Assembly (NCBI RefSeq): GCF_042652925.1
Contig: NZ_JBHSHC010000106.1
Location: 33,655-97,654, forward strand
DNA from: Effusibacillus consociatus
GTDB taxonomy: Bacteria > Bacillota > Bacilli > Tumebacillales > Effusibacillaceae
DNA length: 64,000 nucleotides
Direction of reading: 5' to 3'
Part shown: positions 8,705-14,825 of the stretch, one piece after another
Numbering within the stretch: the first letter of the stretch is position 1
Layout of the letters: every line of letters begins with the position of its first letter
Made by a program: the position numbers and the translations under genes
Notes under the pieces: model-generated
What the model was told of the DNA's origin: nothing
The model's database searches: none
The model's input: the letters and a program-made list of their open reading frames with translations, nothing else

Positions 8705-9325
8705 TTAACTCAAGTCATGTTGAATACGCATAAGCACAGCTTCCAAATCAGATTCACGCTCGACAAAATCAACTTCATCACCGTTAATGTCAATCACTGG
8801 AACCGTCGGGTGCGTTTTCTTGAACGAATCAAAAAAATTGTTGTAATCATGCTGGAGAACCCGAATGTATTCCTTTTCAATATTCTTTTCAAACGGACGT
8901 CCCCGTTTGGCAATACGTGACATAATGGTATCCACACTGGCATTCAGATAGACAATTAGAGAAGCCTGGGGCATGTCTGCAGTTAAGATATCATAGATCG
9001 TCAGATACTTGGCGAGCTCGGAACCCGATAAAGTGCGGCGGGCAAAGATCGTATTTTTAAAAATGTTATAATCTGCAACAACCGATTGTCCGGCCAACAA
9101 ATGGCGGCTTTCTATATCACGCAGCTGCTTGTATCGGTTGCAAAGGAAAAACATCTCGGTTTGGAAGCTCCACTCTTCGATGTTCTCGTAAAATTTGCCC
9201 AAAAAAGGGTTTTCCTCGACAATTTCTTTCAGCAAAACAAAACCAAAACGCTCGGAGATGGCTTCGGCCAAAGAGGTTTTCCCGATTCCGATCGGGCCTT
9301 CGACTGTGATGAAATGAGGCTTCAC
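8705..9325 (-). CDS. dgk: Deoxyguanosine kinase
   Basis: 206 residues. It phosphorylates deoxyguanosine for purine deoxynucleotide salvage. P-loop EGPIGIGKTSLA, then EIVEENPFLGKFYEN, EWSFQTEMFFLCNRYKQL, and RGRPFEKNIE in the lid region; these match B. subtilis Dgk (YaaG) better than the Dck (YaaF) paralogue. The GTG at 9325 was chosen over an ATG at 9340 because GGGAGG lies 7 bases before the GTG while the ATG has no ribosome site. B. subtilis has the dck/dgk pair here; only dgk is present. Confidence 0.9.
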   Translation of the reverse strand: MKPHFITVEGPIGIGKTSLAEAISERFGFVLLKEIVEENPFLGKFYENIEEWSFQTEMFFLCNRYKQLRDIESRHLLAGQSVVADYNIFKNTIFARRTLSGSELAKYLTIYDILTADMPQASLIVYLNASVDTIMSRIAKRGRPFEKNIEKEYIRVLQHDYNNFFDSFKKTHPTVPVIDINGDEVDFVERESDLEAVLMRIQHDLS

Positions 9326-9404
9326 TCGACTCCCTCCCATACTCGAATTCTAGCACAAAATCATGTATAATAGGTGGTATCTAAATAAAGGAGCCGATTC
9401 AACA

Positions 9405-9671
9405 ATGATGTTTCTCGTGGGCTTGCTCGCGTTTATCGTTTGTGTAATTGTTCAGTTTTTCGCTTTGCACCGGGCGGCATTTGGCCGATTCCTGTTTATC
9501 ACGGTTGCTTTCTTTTTCGTTGGATTCATGATCAGTTTATCTCCATATGACGTTTCAAAGATTATTTCGAAGATTTTCTACGTGTTTGCGTGGGGTTTTA
9601 TGCTGCTGGTGACTTTCTATTCCATTGGCAGAAGGAATAAGATGAAAAAGTTAACAGACTCAAAATCTTGA
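9405..9671 (+). CDS. Small multi-pass membrane protein, function unknown
   Basis: About 88 residues with three hydrophobic stretches (FLVGLLAFIVCVIVQFF, FLFITVAFFFVGFMI, IFYVFAWGFMLLVTFY) and a basic C-terminus (RRNKMKKLTD). Start at the ATG after AAAGGAGC. A TATAAT at 9366-9371 may be its -10. No family recognised. Confidence 0.6.
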   Translation: MMFLVGLLAFIVCVIVQFFALHRAAFGRFLFITVAFFFVGFMISLSPYDVSKIISKIFYVFAWGFMLLVTFYSIGRRNKMKKLTDSKS

Positions 9672-9696
9672 TTTCCGGCACTGAACACTGTACAAT
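9668..9696 (+). promoter_or_regulatory. Promoter of tRNA-Ser(GCU)
   Basis: TTGATT, 17-base spacer, TACAAT, overlapping the end of the preceding gene and 17 bases upstream of the tRNA. Confidence 0.6.
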
Positions 9697-9712
9697 AGGG
9701 AAGTATCTTCAA

Positions 9713-9806
9713 GGAGTGATGGCCGAGTAGGTCGAAGGCGCTCGCCTGCTAAGCGAGTATACGGGGATAACTCGTATCGAGGGTTCGAATCCCTCTCACT
9801 CCGCCA
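9713..9806 (+). tRNA. tRNA-Ser (GCU anticodon)
   Basis: 94 bases, CCA encoded. Acceptor GGAGTGA/TCACTCC; anticodon loop CTGCTAA read as GCT; long variable arm (TACGGGG..CTCGTA) typical of class II tRNA-Ser; T loop TTCGAAT. Reads AGC/AGU codons. Confidence 0.95.
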
Positions 9807-9830
9807 TTTACTGCATCCTACCCAACATAG

Positions 9831-9856
9831 AACCAGCCAAAACAGGCTGGTTTTTT
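9831..9856. terminator. Terminator after tRNA-Ser(GCU)
   Basis: AACCAGCC / GGCTGGTTTTTT hairpin; it also lies at the end of the convergent regulator operon. Confidence 0.85.
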
Positions 9857-10088
9857 ATTTGGGTGCAGTTGCTCCTTCGTAGATCGATTCCGGTACAGCG
9901 AGCCCTCTCGGACCACCCGTAAGTTCCATAAGCCGTTCCAGCAGATAGGCGCGGTATACAAAACCGCCTTTCAGGCCAATCAATGTACTGATAATTTCAT
10001 TCGTTGATAACGCTAGAATCTGCTGGATTTCCTGGTGACTCAACCGGTTATTCCGGATCAAATTGGACACTACATCTTTTTCATTCAT
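9855..10088 (-). CDS. Small hypothetical protein next to an XRE regulator
   Basis: 77 residues, ATG start, 12 bases after the stop of the XRE gene, so probably one transcript with it. The N-terminal half (LSHQEIQQILALSTNEIIS) could form a helix-turn-helix-like unit; the rest (GGFVYRAYLLERLMELTGG) is helical. No family recognised; a partner or second regulator is a guess from context. Confidence 0.55.
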   Translation of the reverse strand: MNEKDVVSNLIRNNRLSHQEIQQILALSTNEIISTLIGLKGGFVYRAYLLERLMELTGGPRGLAVPESIYEGATAPK

Positions 10089-10100
10089 ACAGATTTTGAT

Positions 10101-10340
10101 TCACCCCTCGTGATCAGGATTGTTTGCGGAATCGGAGAACCCGGAAAAAATGTCGGGAAACAGATCTCTGGCTGGTACCCCATAGAAATGTTCTAGCTTC
10201 AACATGGTTTCCCGTCCCGGTTTGGATTGCCCGCCTTCCAATTTCCTTAGATAAATCGTCGAAATGCCAATTTCCATTGCAACCTGTTCTTGTGTCAAAT
10301 TGCGGGATGCGCGTTCTTTGGATAGACGTTCTCTTCTCAA
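10101..10340 (-). CDS. XRE-family transcriptional regulator
   Basis: 79 residues, TTG start after GGGGTGG. It is almost only a Cro/CI-type helix-turn-helix domain (RNLTQEQVAMEIGISTIYLRKLEGGQSKPG) and so a short DNA-binding repressor. Transcribed away from a second XRE gene, with three matching inverted repeats in the shared spacer that are its probable operators. Confidence 0.85.
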   Translation of the reverse strand: MRRERLSKERASRNLTQEQVAMEIGISTIYLRKLEGGQSKPGRETMLKLEHFYGVPARDLFPDIFSGFSDSANNPDHEG

Positions 10341-10355
10341 ACTACCACCCCATTT

Positions 10356-10370
10356 GATACAAAAAGTATC
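10356..10370. promoter_or_regulatory. Operator-like palindrome 1
   Basis: GATACAAAAAGTATC, a perfect 5-bp inverted repeat with an A5 centre, 16 bases upstream of the minus-strand XRE start. Confidence 0.6.
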
Positions 10371-10390
10371 TGATTAACTTTAGAATACAT

Positions 10391-10405
10391 GTTACATTTT
10401 GTAAC
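10391..10405. promoter_or_regulatory. Operator-like palindrome 2
   Basis: GTTACATTTTGTAAC, same 15-base architecture, midway in the divergent spacer. Confidence 0.65.
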
Positions 10406-10450
10406 GTCAACCATAATTTTCATCTATTTTTTCATTTCGTTGTTCCAACA

Positions 10451-10471
10451 GATACAATTTGTAACTATAAT
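10451..10471 (+). promoter_or_regulatory. Operator-like palindrome 3 abutting a -10 box
   Basis: GATACAATTTGTAAC (10451-10465) directly followed by TATAAT (10466-10471), the likely -10 of the plus-strand XRE gene. A repressor bound here would block polymerase. Confidence 0.65.
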
Positions 10472-10492
10472 AGAAGTCAAGGAGGTGGGAGT

Positions 10493-10882
10493 ATGCTCGC
10501 GGAACGTCTGGCTATGTTAAGGGGTACGAGAACCCAGCAAGAAATTGCAGATGCACTCGGTATTTCTCGAGCTCGATACGCCCACTATGAAAACGGCAGA
10601 AATGAACCGGATATTAAGACATTGATTCGTTTGGCTGATTTGTTTGAAGTGAAGGTAGATTATTTGTTGGGGAGATCGGATACTGTAAAAGACGCAAGAG
10701 CGAATTATAAGTCTCCGCTGCTTGATGAAGCACGTGAAATTGCCGAACTGTTTAAGAAAGATCCGGAAAGTCACAAGTTTTGGATGGCTTATAAGCAGGC
10801 GGTTCCGAAGAGACGCAAGGAATTTCTTCGCACGTGGAAAATTATGATGGAATTGGAAAAGGAGAACGGCTTAACCAAGTGA
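10493..10882 (+). CDS. XRE-family transcriptional regulator with C-terminal extension
   Basis: 129 residues. N-terminal helix-turn-helix (about 10-65: TQQEIADALGISRARYAHYENGRNEPD..LIRLADLFEVKVDYLLGR) and a helical C-terminal part of about 60 residues that may serve dimerisation. ATG preceded by AAGGAGGTGGGAGT. Operator 3 covers its promoter, so it is probably repressed by itself or by the divergent XRE protein. Such divergent pairs often control mobile elements, but no integrase or phage gene survives here. Confidence 0.85.
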   Translation: MLAERLAMLRGTRTQQEIADALGISRARYAHYENGRNEPDIKTLIRLADLFEVKVDYLLGRSDTVKDARANYKSPLLDEAREIAELFKKDPESHKFWMAYKQAVPKRRKEFLRTWKIMMELEKENGLTK

Positions 10883-10930
10883 AAGTTTGCCGGTTGATTC
10901 TGCACGGCGGAATCCATATAATATGACCAT

Positions 10931-11009
10931 GCACCCGTAGCTCAGGCGGATAGAGCGGTCGTTTCCTAAACGACGTCTTGGGGGGGTTCGAATCCCTCCG
11001 GGTGCACCA
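10931..11009 (+). tRNA. tRNA-Arg (CCU anticodon)
   Basis: Acceptor GCACCCG/CGGGTGC, CCA encoded; anticodon stem GTCGT/ACGAC with loop TTCCTAA, read as CCT; T loop TTCGAAT. Reads AGG. It lies directly before an accessory segment and could serve as an integration site. Confidence 0.94.
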
Positions 11010-11211
11010 GAAATTCTTGTGTGGCGTGGGTTTTCGCGTTAGCGATAACTTGCGCCTTTTCTTTTTTGGTCACGGTTTGGTCACATAGATGATTTTTTCG
11101 CATGTCTTTCTCCAAAAAGCTCTTCTCCAAATTGAGTGGCGGCGGTAACAAAAAAGTTTTGATTTTTGGGTGAATCACGTATAATTATTATAACATTAGA
11201 ACATAAAATGA
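11010..11211. other. Spacer after tRNA-Arg, possible integrase remnant
   Basis: No gene with a credible start. On the minus strand a frame runs from about 11178 through the tRNA 3' end; its tail (CDQTVTKKEKAQ, then a translated tRNA end) has the look of a tyrosine-recombinase C-terminus abutting an att site in a tRNA. The resemblance is weak. The twin AT-rich stretch ATAATTATTATAAC at about 11181 may be the promoter of the toxin-antitoxin operon. Confidence 0.3.
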
Positions 11212-11229
11212 ATGGGGGCGGGATTATTG

Positions 11230-11499
11230 ATGAGAGTGGTGACGAACCGGATGATGGAGCGGAAGGTAACGAAGATCGGGAATAGTCTTGGTGTTACCAT
11301 GACCGAGGCTTTGAAGAAAATTGGCGTTGATTCCGGGGACATTGTAAGTATTGACATCCGCGAAGAGGCTGGCGAAATCGTGATCAAGAAAAGCGAGCGG
11401 ATGGCGTTACCTAAAGGCGTGACACGAGAGTTTCTGGAGACACTTCACGCCGTCATGAACGAATATGACGAAACATTGAAAGGGCTTAAAGATCGATAA
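11230..11499 (+). CDS. AbrB/MazE-type antitoxin
   Basis: About 89 residues. A swapped-hairpin AbrB-like DNA-binding domain (ERKVTKIGNSLGVTMTEALKK..GDIVSIDI) and an acidic C-terminal tail that would wrap the toxin. Start uncertain: ATG 11230 after GGGGGCGGGA was preferred to ATG 11212, and ATG 11251 is possible. Its TAA overlaps the toxin ATG (TAATG), which couples translation. Confidence 0.8.
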   Translation: MRVVTNRMMERKVTKIGNSLGVTMTEALKKIGVDSGDIVSIDIREEAGEIVIKKSERMALPKGVTREFLETLHAVMNEYDETLKGLKDR

Positions 11500-11885
11500 T
11501 GACTGTTCGTTATCTGTCCGTACAACATATTGTCGCAATCAATGTATCAACAATCCAGCGATATAGCCCGTCCGAGCAGATCGGCATTAAAAGCGAATCC
11601 CTTTTGGAATCGGCGGTATACCGTCCCCAACAATCTGCTTTCGGTGAGGATGCCTACCCAACGATCTTCGAGAAAGCCGCCGCATTATTTGAATCACTTG
11701 GCCAGAATCATGCGTTTCAAAACGCCAACAAACGAACAGCTTTCACGGCCATGGTGATGTTTCTGCGATACAACGGATATTTCTTCAAAATGGAGCAAAA
11801 ACAGGCGGAGGATTTCACGGTTGCGATGGTGGAGCATGAATACAGCTTTGAGCGTCTCGTGGAAATCATCAAAAATCATTCATAA
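11499..11885 (+). CDS. Doc-type toxin of the Fic/Doc family
   Basis: 128 residues. The Fic-core motif H71-A-F-Q-N-A-N-K-R79 fits the Doc form (HxFx[D/N]xNKR). Doc proteins of phage P1 phosphorylate EF-Tu and stop translation; that activity is family knowledge, not shown here. The pairing is with an AbrB/MazE-fold antitoxin rather than the Phd of P1. The operon ends at a terminator at 11970. Confidence 0.88.
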   Translation: MTVRYLSVQHIVAINVSTIQRYSPSEQIGIKSESLLESAVYRPQQSAFGEDAYPTIFEKAAALFESLGQNHAFQNANKRTAFTAMVMFLRYNGYFFKMEQKQAEDFTVAMVEHEYSFERLVEIIKNHS

Positions 11886-11969
11886 TGAATACTAGCGCTT
11901 GGACAAGACCGGTATTTCCGGACGTAGGAGAACGGCTGTTGGATTCGCGCACCATCTATTTATTAGTGC

Positions 11970-12007
11970 GGATTTTCCGTTTTTGCGGAAAGTCCGTCTT
12001 TTTTCTT
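11970..12007 (+). terminator. Terminator of the antitoxin-toxin operon
   Basis: 10-bp stem GGATTTTCCG / CGGAAAGTCC (one G-T pair) followed by TCTTTTTTC. Confidence 0.85.
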
Positions 12008-12105
12008 TAGGCATGATCGCAGCTCGAGCGGATCTGTAGTTATGAATAAACGGTCTTACGGTAAAAATAATCTGTAGACCTTCCTTGGTAAGGATTGACG
12101 TTAGT

Positions 12106-12740
12106 ATGACGCGTATAAGCAAAACTCAACTGTTTGCTCTTATCATGTTGTTTGAGATCGGGAGTACGACGCTCTTTGCATTGGGAATTGACGCAAAGCA
12201 GGACGCATGGATCGCGATTCTGATCGCGATGCTCGTAGGCTTTATTCTGCTATGGATCTATATGAAAATCCAAAGCTATTACCCGGACAAAAATTTTGTT
12301 GATATTCTGATTGAGACTTTGGGGAAGCCGATTGCCGCACCTTTGATCATCCTCTACGCTTTCTATTTTTTGTTGATATCCTTTCAAAATTCCCGTGAAT
12401 TTGGTGACCTGATTGTCATGATCTTTCTCCCCACCACACCGCTGGTGGTTATTCTCGCCGTTTCCATGCTTACTACCGTTTATATCCTTTGTTTGGGATA
12501 CGAAGTGTTCGCTCGCACAAGCGAAATCATGCTTCCAGTTGTTTTATTTTTTATTATCGGTTGCGTTACTTATGAGGTGGATAAACGTGTCCGATCTAAA
12601 TGCATTAAAAGAAGCCGGTGTGCTTCCAAGCGTTCGGCATCACAGGCGGATTATTGTATACGGTAATCCTCGCATTCATTCTGCTGTATAACGTCGTGTT
12701 GTATGTTGTAAAGATTCTGACACAGAGAAGGAAAAACTGA
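12106..12740 (+). pseudogene. Truncated GerB-family germinant-receptor permease
   Basis: ATG 12106 opens a typical GerAB/GerKB N-terminus (RISKTQLFALIMLFEIGSTT) with about five membrane segments. Homology stops near residue 170, after which the frame becomes basic and non-hydrophobic (KRVRSKCIKRSRCASKRSA) and ends at 12666. Family members have about 365 residues. A hydrophobic stretch in another frame (about 12640-12735, LLYTVILAFILLYNVVLYVV) suggests a frameshift or fused remnant. With gerC and gerA fragments opposite, this is a decayed gerA-type operon. Confidence 0.75.
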
Positions 12741-12992
12741 CAGTTCTTCTTCGGGAGGATAAGTGGGACCTTGCTTTAACTGTGTCGTTCTAAGAGTTAC
12801 ATTTGCGTTTACGGTATATTCAACCTTAGGAAACAAATCACTCCACTTGTCTTTGATTTCGTTCCACTTGCCGGGGTATTTTTTATTCAACGCACTTCCA
12901 AAACGCAAAATATCGGACTTGAACTCTTTTTGTGCTTTATCAACAGTCTTTCGTAGTTCTTTTTCGATTACCTGTTTGTTTATTTCTTCCAA
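12651..12992 (-). pseudogene. GerC-family C-terminal fragment
   Basis: Contains the C-terminal Ger(x)C block (AQKEFKSDILRFGSALNKKYP, NEIKDKWSDLFPKVEY, NANVTLRTTQL) but lacks the signal peptide, lipobox and the first roughly 250 residues of a germination lipoprotein. It lies directly behind the gerA fragment on the same strand, so a deletion seems to have joined the start of gerA to the end of gerC. Confidence 0.75.
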
Positions 12993-13005
12993 TTGATTCA
13001 GATAA

Positions 13006-13440
13006 TCAAGTCTTTCTTTTGGCTCGCTCTTCTTCCGCCTTTTTTAGTTCTTGAATGATTTCGGGATTCGCGATCCCTTCAATATATCCGATACATATAG
13101 ATGTACGGGTTTGTTGCCCCAATGTGTATCTTTCAAACGTCAGATTCGGGTTTTTAATTTTTCTTCGAAGCAATGCAAGATTCACCTGAAGATTTTCAAC
13201 AAATCCCTCACGAGGACCTCTCACCACAGACTCTGTATCCGGGTCTTGAACATTTCGTGCTTCGAAACCCTGTGTGCCGATTGTAAGAACGGTATCAAAT
13301 CCGTCAACAAATAAAAGCCGTTTCACCGGATAAAATAGCTTCCGGTGTTAGTTTCTACATCTTTATAAATGGTGGAGTTATCTGCAACGTACTGTGCTGC
13401 TTCTTGCACCAATGTTTTTTCCTCTGGATTTCAGATGGAA
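13006..13440 (-). pseudogene. GerA-family fragment with frameshifts
   Basis: About 100 residues match the conserved core of GerA-type receptor subunits (LLFVDGFDTVLTIGTQGFEAR, VQDPDTESVVRGPREGF, LLRRKIKNPNLTFE, RTSICIGYIEGIANPEI). Upstream, the preceding family segment (AILSGETA) is found in a second frame and an earlier piece (EEKTLVQEAAQYV) in a third, so at least two frameshifts are present. Full-length family members have about 480-550 residues including a membrane half that is absent. Confidence 0.75.
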
Positions 13441-13575
13441 ATATTTCTGGATCTTGTCAAACAAGCAGCAGTCACCCCAAAATTCTTACCGTTTGCCGTA
13501 TTATTTGTAAAAAAATAGGGGGCGAAATGCAAGGCTCCGAATGAGCGATAGGGGATAAGGCGGAAGGGTTCGTAA

Positions 13576-13609
13576 AGCCCCGGAAAAACAGATTCCGAGG
13601 CTCTTTTTC
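13576..13609. terminator. Terminator-like hairpin
   Basis: AGCCCCGGAA / TTCCGAGGCT (one mismatch) followed on the plus strand by CTTTTTCTT. It lies at the 3' end of the minus-strand cysteine-rich gene, but the T run is on the other strand. Confidence 0.5.
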
Positions 13610-13813
13610 TTACAGTGACGTTCCGTATCTTTTGGTTTTTTTGTTGGTCACAGTTCTTCTCGTGTTTGGATGAGGTTCAATTGCAACAAAACGCGGACAA
13701 AACACGACCTCTACAAAAGCGGGTTGTTTGCAGGCTAATTCTTGGCAGCGCTGACAACGGTCTGCGCAATCATACAAGATTTCTATCTGCTCGGCTTCGA
13801 ATACCCGGTGCAT
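13610..13813 (-). CDS. Small cysteine-rich protein, function unknown
   Basis: 67 residues. The ATG is preceded by a strong GGTAGGAGGTAATTTAAG, the best evidence that this is a gene. Four cysteines cluster as CADRCQRCQELAC, plus one in VVFCPRF, a spacing that could bind zinc; the C-terminus is basic (RRTVTNKKTKRYG). No family recognised. It stands alone between the ger wreckage and tadA. Confidence 0.55.
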   Translation of the reverse strand: MHRVFEAEQIEILYDCADRCQRCQELACKQPAFVEVVFCPRFVAIEPHPNTRRTVTNKKTKRYGTSL

Positions 13814-13965
13814 CTTAAATTACCTCCTACCCCAGGATTACTGGCTTATTTCTTGCTGTACCAGGAAAAATCCTTTTTTATATGTGAAAAAAACTGTGGT
13901 TTTATGATTTTGCACGGAGCAAAGGGCTAGCATACAAGCAATTTGTCCCAGAGCGCCGTATTTTA

Positions 13966-13995
13966 TTGATTTTTGGCATCGAATTATGGTAAACT
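13966..13995 (+). promoter_or_regulatory. Putative sigma-A promoter of tadA
   Basis: TTGATT, 18-base spacer, TAAACT, about 40 bases upstream of the tadA start. Confidence 0.6.
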
Positions 13996-14036
13996 GGCAT
14001 TCCATGCATCCCTGATAATTGGTGGTGCCCAGAACT

Positions 14037-14486
14037 ATGCAGCATGAATTGTATATGCGAGAAGCTCTTGCAGAAGCCCAAAAAGCGGCCGGGTGGGGAG
14101 AAGTTCCCATAGGAGCAGTAGTGGTTTATGACGGAAAAGTGATTGCCCGCGGACACAATATGAGGGAAACCTGGAAAGATCCGACTGCCCATGCCGAGAT
14201 CCTGGCAATTCGGGAGGCTGGCCGTATTCTTGGCGGTTGGCGGCTCGTGGGATGTAAGTTGTATGTTACGTCAGAGCCTTGTCCGATGTGTGCGGGAGCC
14301 ATCCTGTTGTCTCGTGTCGACGAGGTGGTGTTTGGGGCGAAGGAACCGAAATTTGGCGCTGCCGGCTCGATCGTGAATCTCATCGAAACCGATGAATTTA
14401 ACCATCGACCACAACTTACCTCTGGCATCATGGAAGAGGAGTGTGGTATGATACTGAAGGAGTTTTTTCAACAACGCCGAAAATAA
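14037..14486 (+). CDS. tadA: tRNA-specific adenosine deaminase
   Basis: 149 residues. It converts adenosine 34 of tRNA-Arg(ACG) to inosine. Zinc/catalytic motifs H52-A-E54 and P81-C82-P-M-C85 are intact, with GRILGGWRL and PCPMCAGAILLSRV typical of TadA. ATG 14037 was preferred to TTG 14019 because family N-termini begin close to HELYMREAL. Gene order tadA - tRNA - SRP RNA - dnaX matches Bacillus. Confidence 0.95.
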   Translation: MQHELYMREALAEAQKAAGWGEVPIGAVVVYDGKVIARGHNMRETWKDPTAHAEILAIREAGRILGGWRLVGCKLYVTSEPCPMCAGAILLSRVDEVVFGAKEPKFGAAGSIVNLIETDEFNHRPQLTSGIMEEECGMILKEFFQQRRK

Positions 14487-14494
14487 CGCAATCT

Positions 14495-14585
14495 GGAGAG
14501 GTGTCCGAGCTGGTCGAAGGAGCACGACTCGAAATCGTGTAGGCGGGGAACCGTCTCGTGGGTTCGAATCCCACCCTCTCCGCCA
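14495..14585 (+). tRNA. tRNA-Ser (CGA anticodon)
   Basis: Acceptor GGAGAGG/CCTCTCC, CCA encoded; anticodon stem CACGA/TCGTG with loop CTCGAAA, read as CGA; class II long variable arm; T loop TTCGAAT. Reads UCG. Confidence 0.95.
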
Positions 14586-14589
14586 CGAG

Positions 14590-14712
14590 AGCCATCCGCT
14601 CAGACCGGGTCCTGTGCGACGGGAACTCCTGAACCGTGTCAGGTCCTGACGGAAGCAGCACTAAGGGAATCTTTCCGTGTGCCGCAGGGGTGCCTGGTCT
14701 GAACAGATGGCT
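14590..14712 (+). ncRNA. ffs: Signal recognition particle RNA, small (4.5S-like) form
   Basis: Contains the conserved domain IV (GTCAGGTCCTGACGGAAGCAGC...GTGTGCCGCAGGGGTGCCTGG) that binds Ffh. The ends close the rod through AGCCATC/GATGGCT and CAGACC/GGTCTG, giving about 123 bases. There is room for no Alu domain: the tRNA-Ser ends 4 bases upstream. B. subtilis has a 271-base SRP RNA with an Alu domain, so this lineage has the short type. Confidence 0.92.
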
Positions 14713-14721
14713 TTCAACATG

Positions 14722-14749
14722 ACCGTTCTTATGCTGAGGACGGTTTTTG
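14722..14749 (+). terminator. Terminator after SRP RNA
   Basis: ACCGTTCT / AGGACGGT hairpin followed by TTTTTGCTTT. Confidence 0.85.
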
Positions 14750-14825
14750 CTTTATTATTCCTTTGTTTGTTGGTCTGTATATGGTAAGCTAGAAATAGCA
14801 TGCTTATTATCTTAGGAGGGCTCAC

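Noticed and set aside
11101..11175. Short plus-strand ORF resembling the N-terminus of an ARF-like GTPase (SKKLFSKL, KKVLIFG)
   Set aside because: Only 23 codons, no ribosome site, no P-loop or following sequence; the likeness can be chance.
10966..11178. Minus-strand ORF running through tRNA-Arg as a protein gene
   Set aside because: It reads through a real tRNA, has no ribosome site, and ends in the translated tRNA (GFEPP), a common artefact. Only its middle was kept as a weak integrase hint.
12651..12992. GerC-like ORF as an intact small protein
   Set aside because: It has only the C-terminal part of a much longer lipoprotein family and no signal or lipobox.
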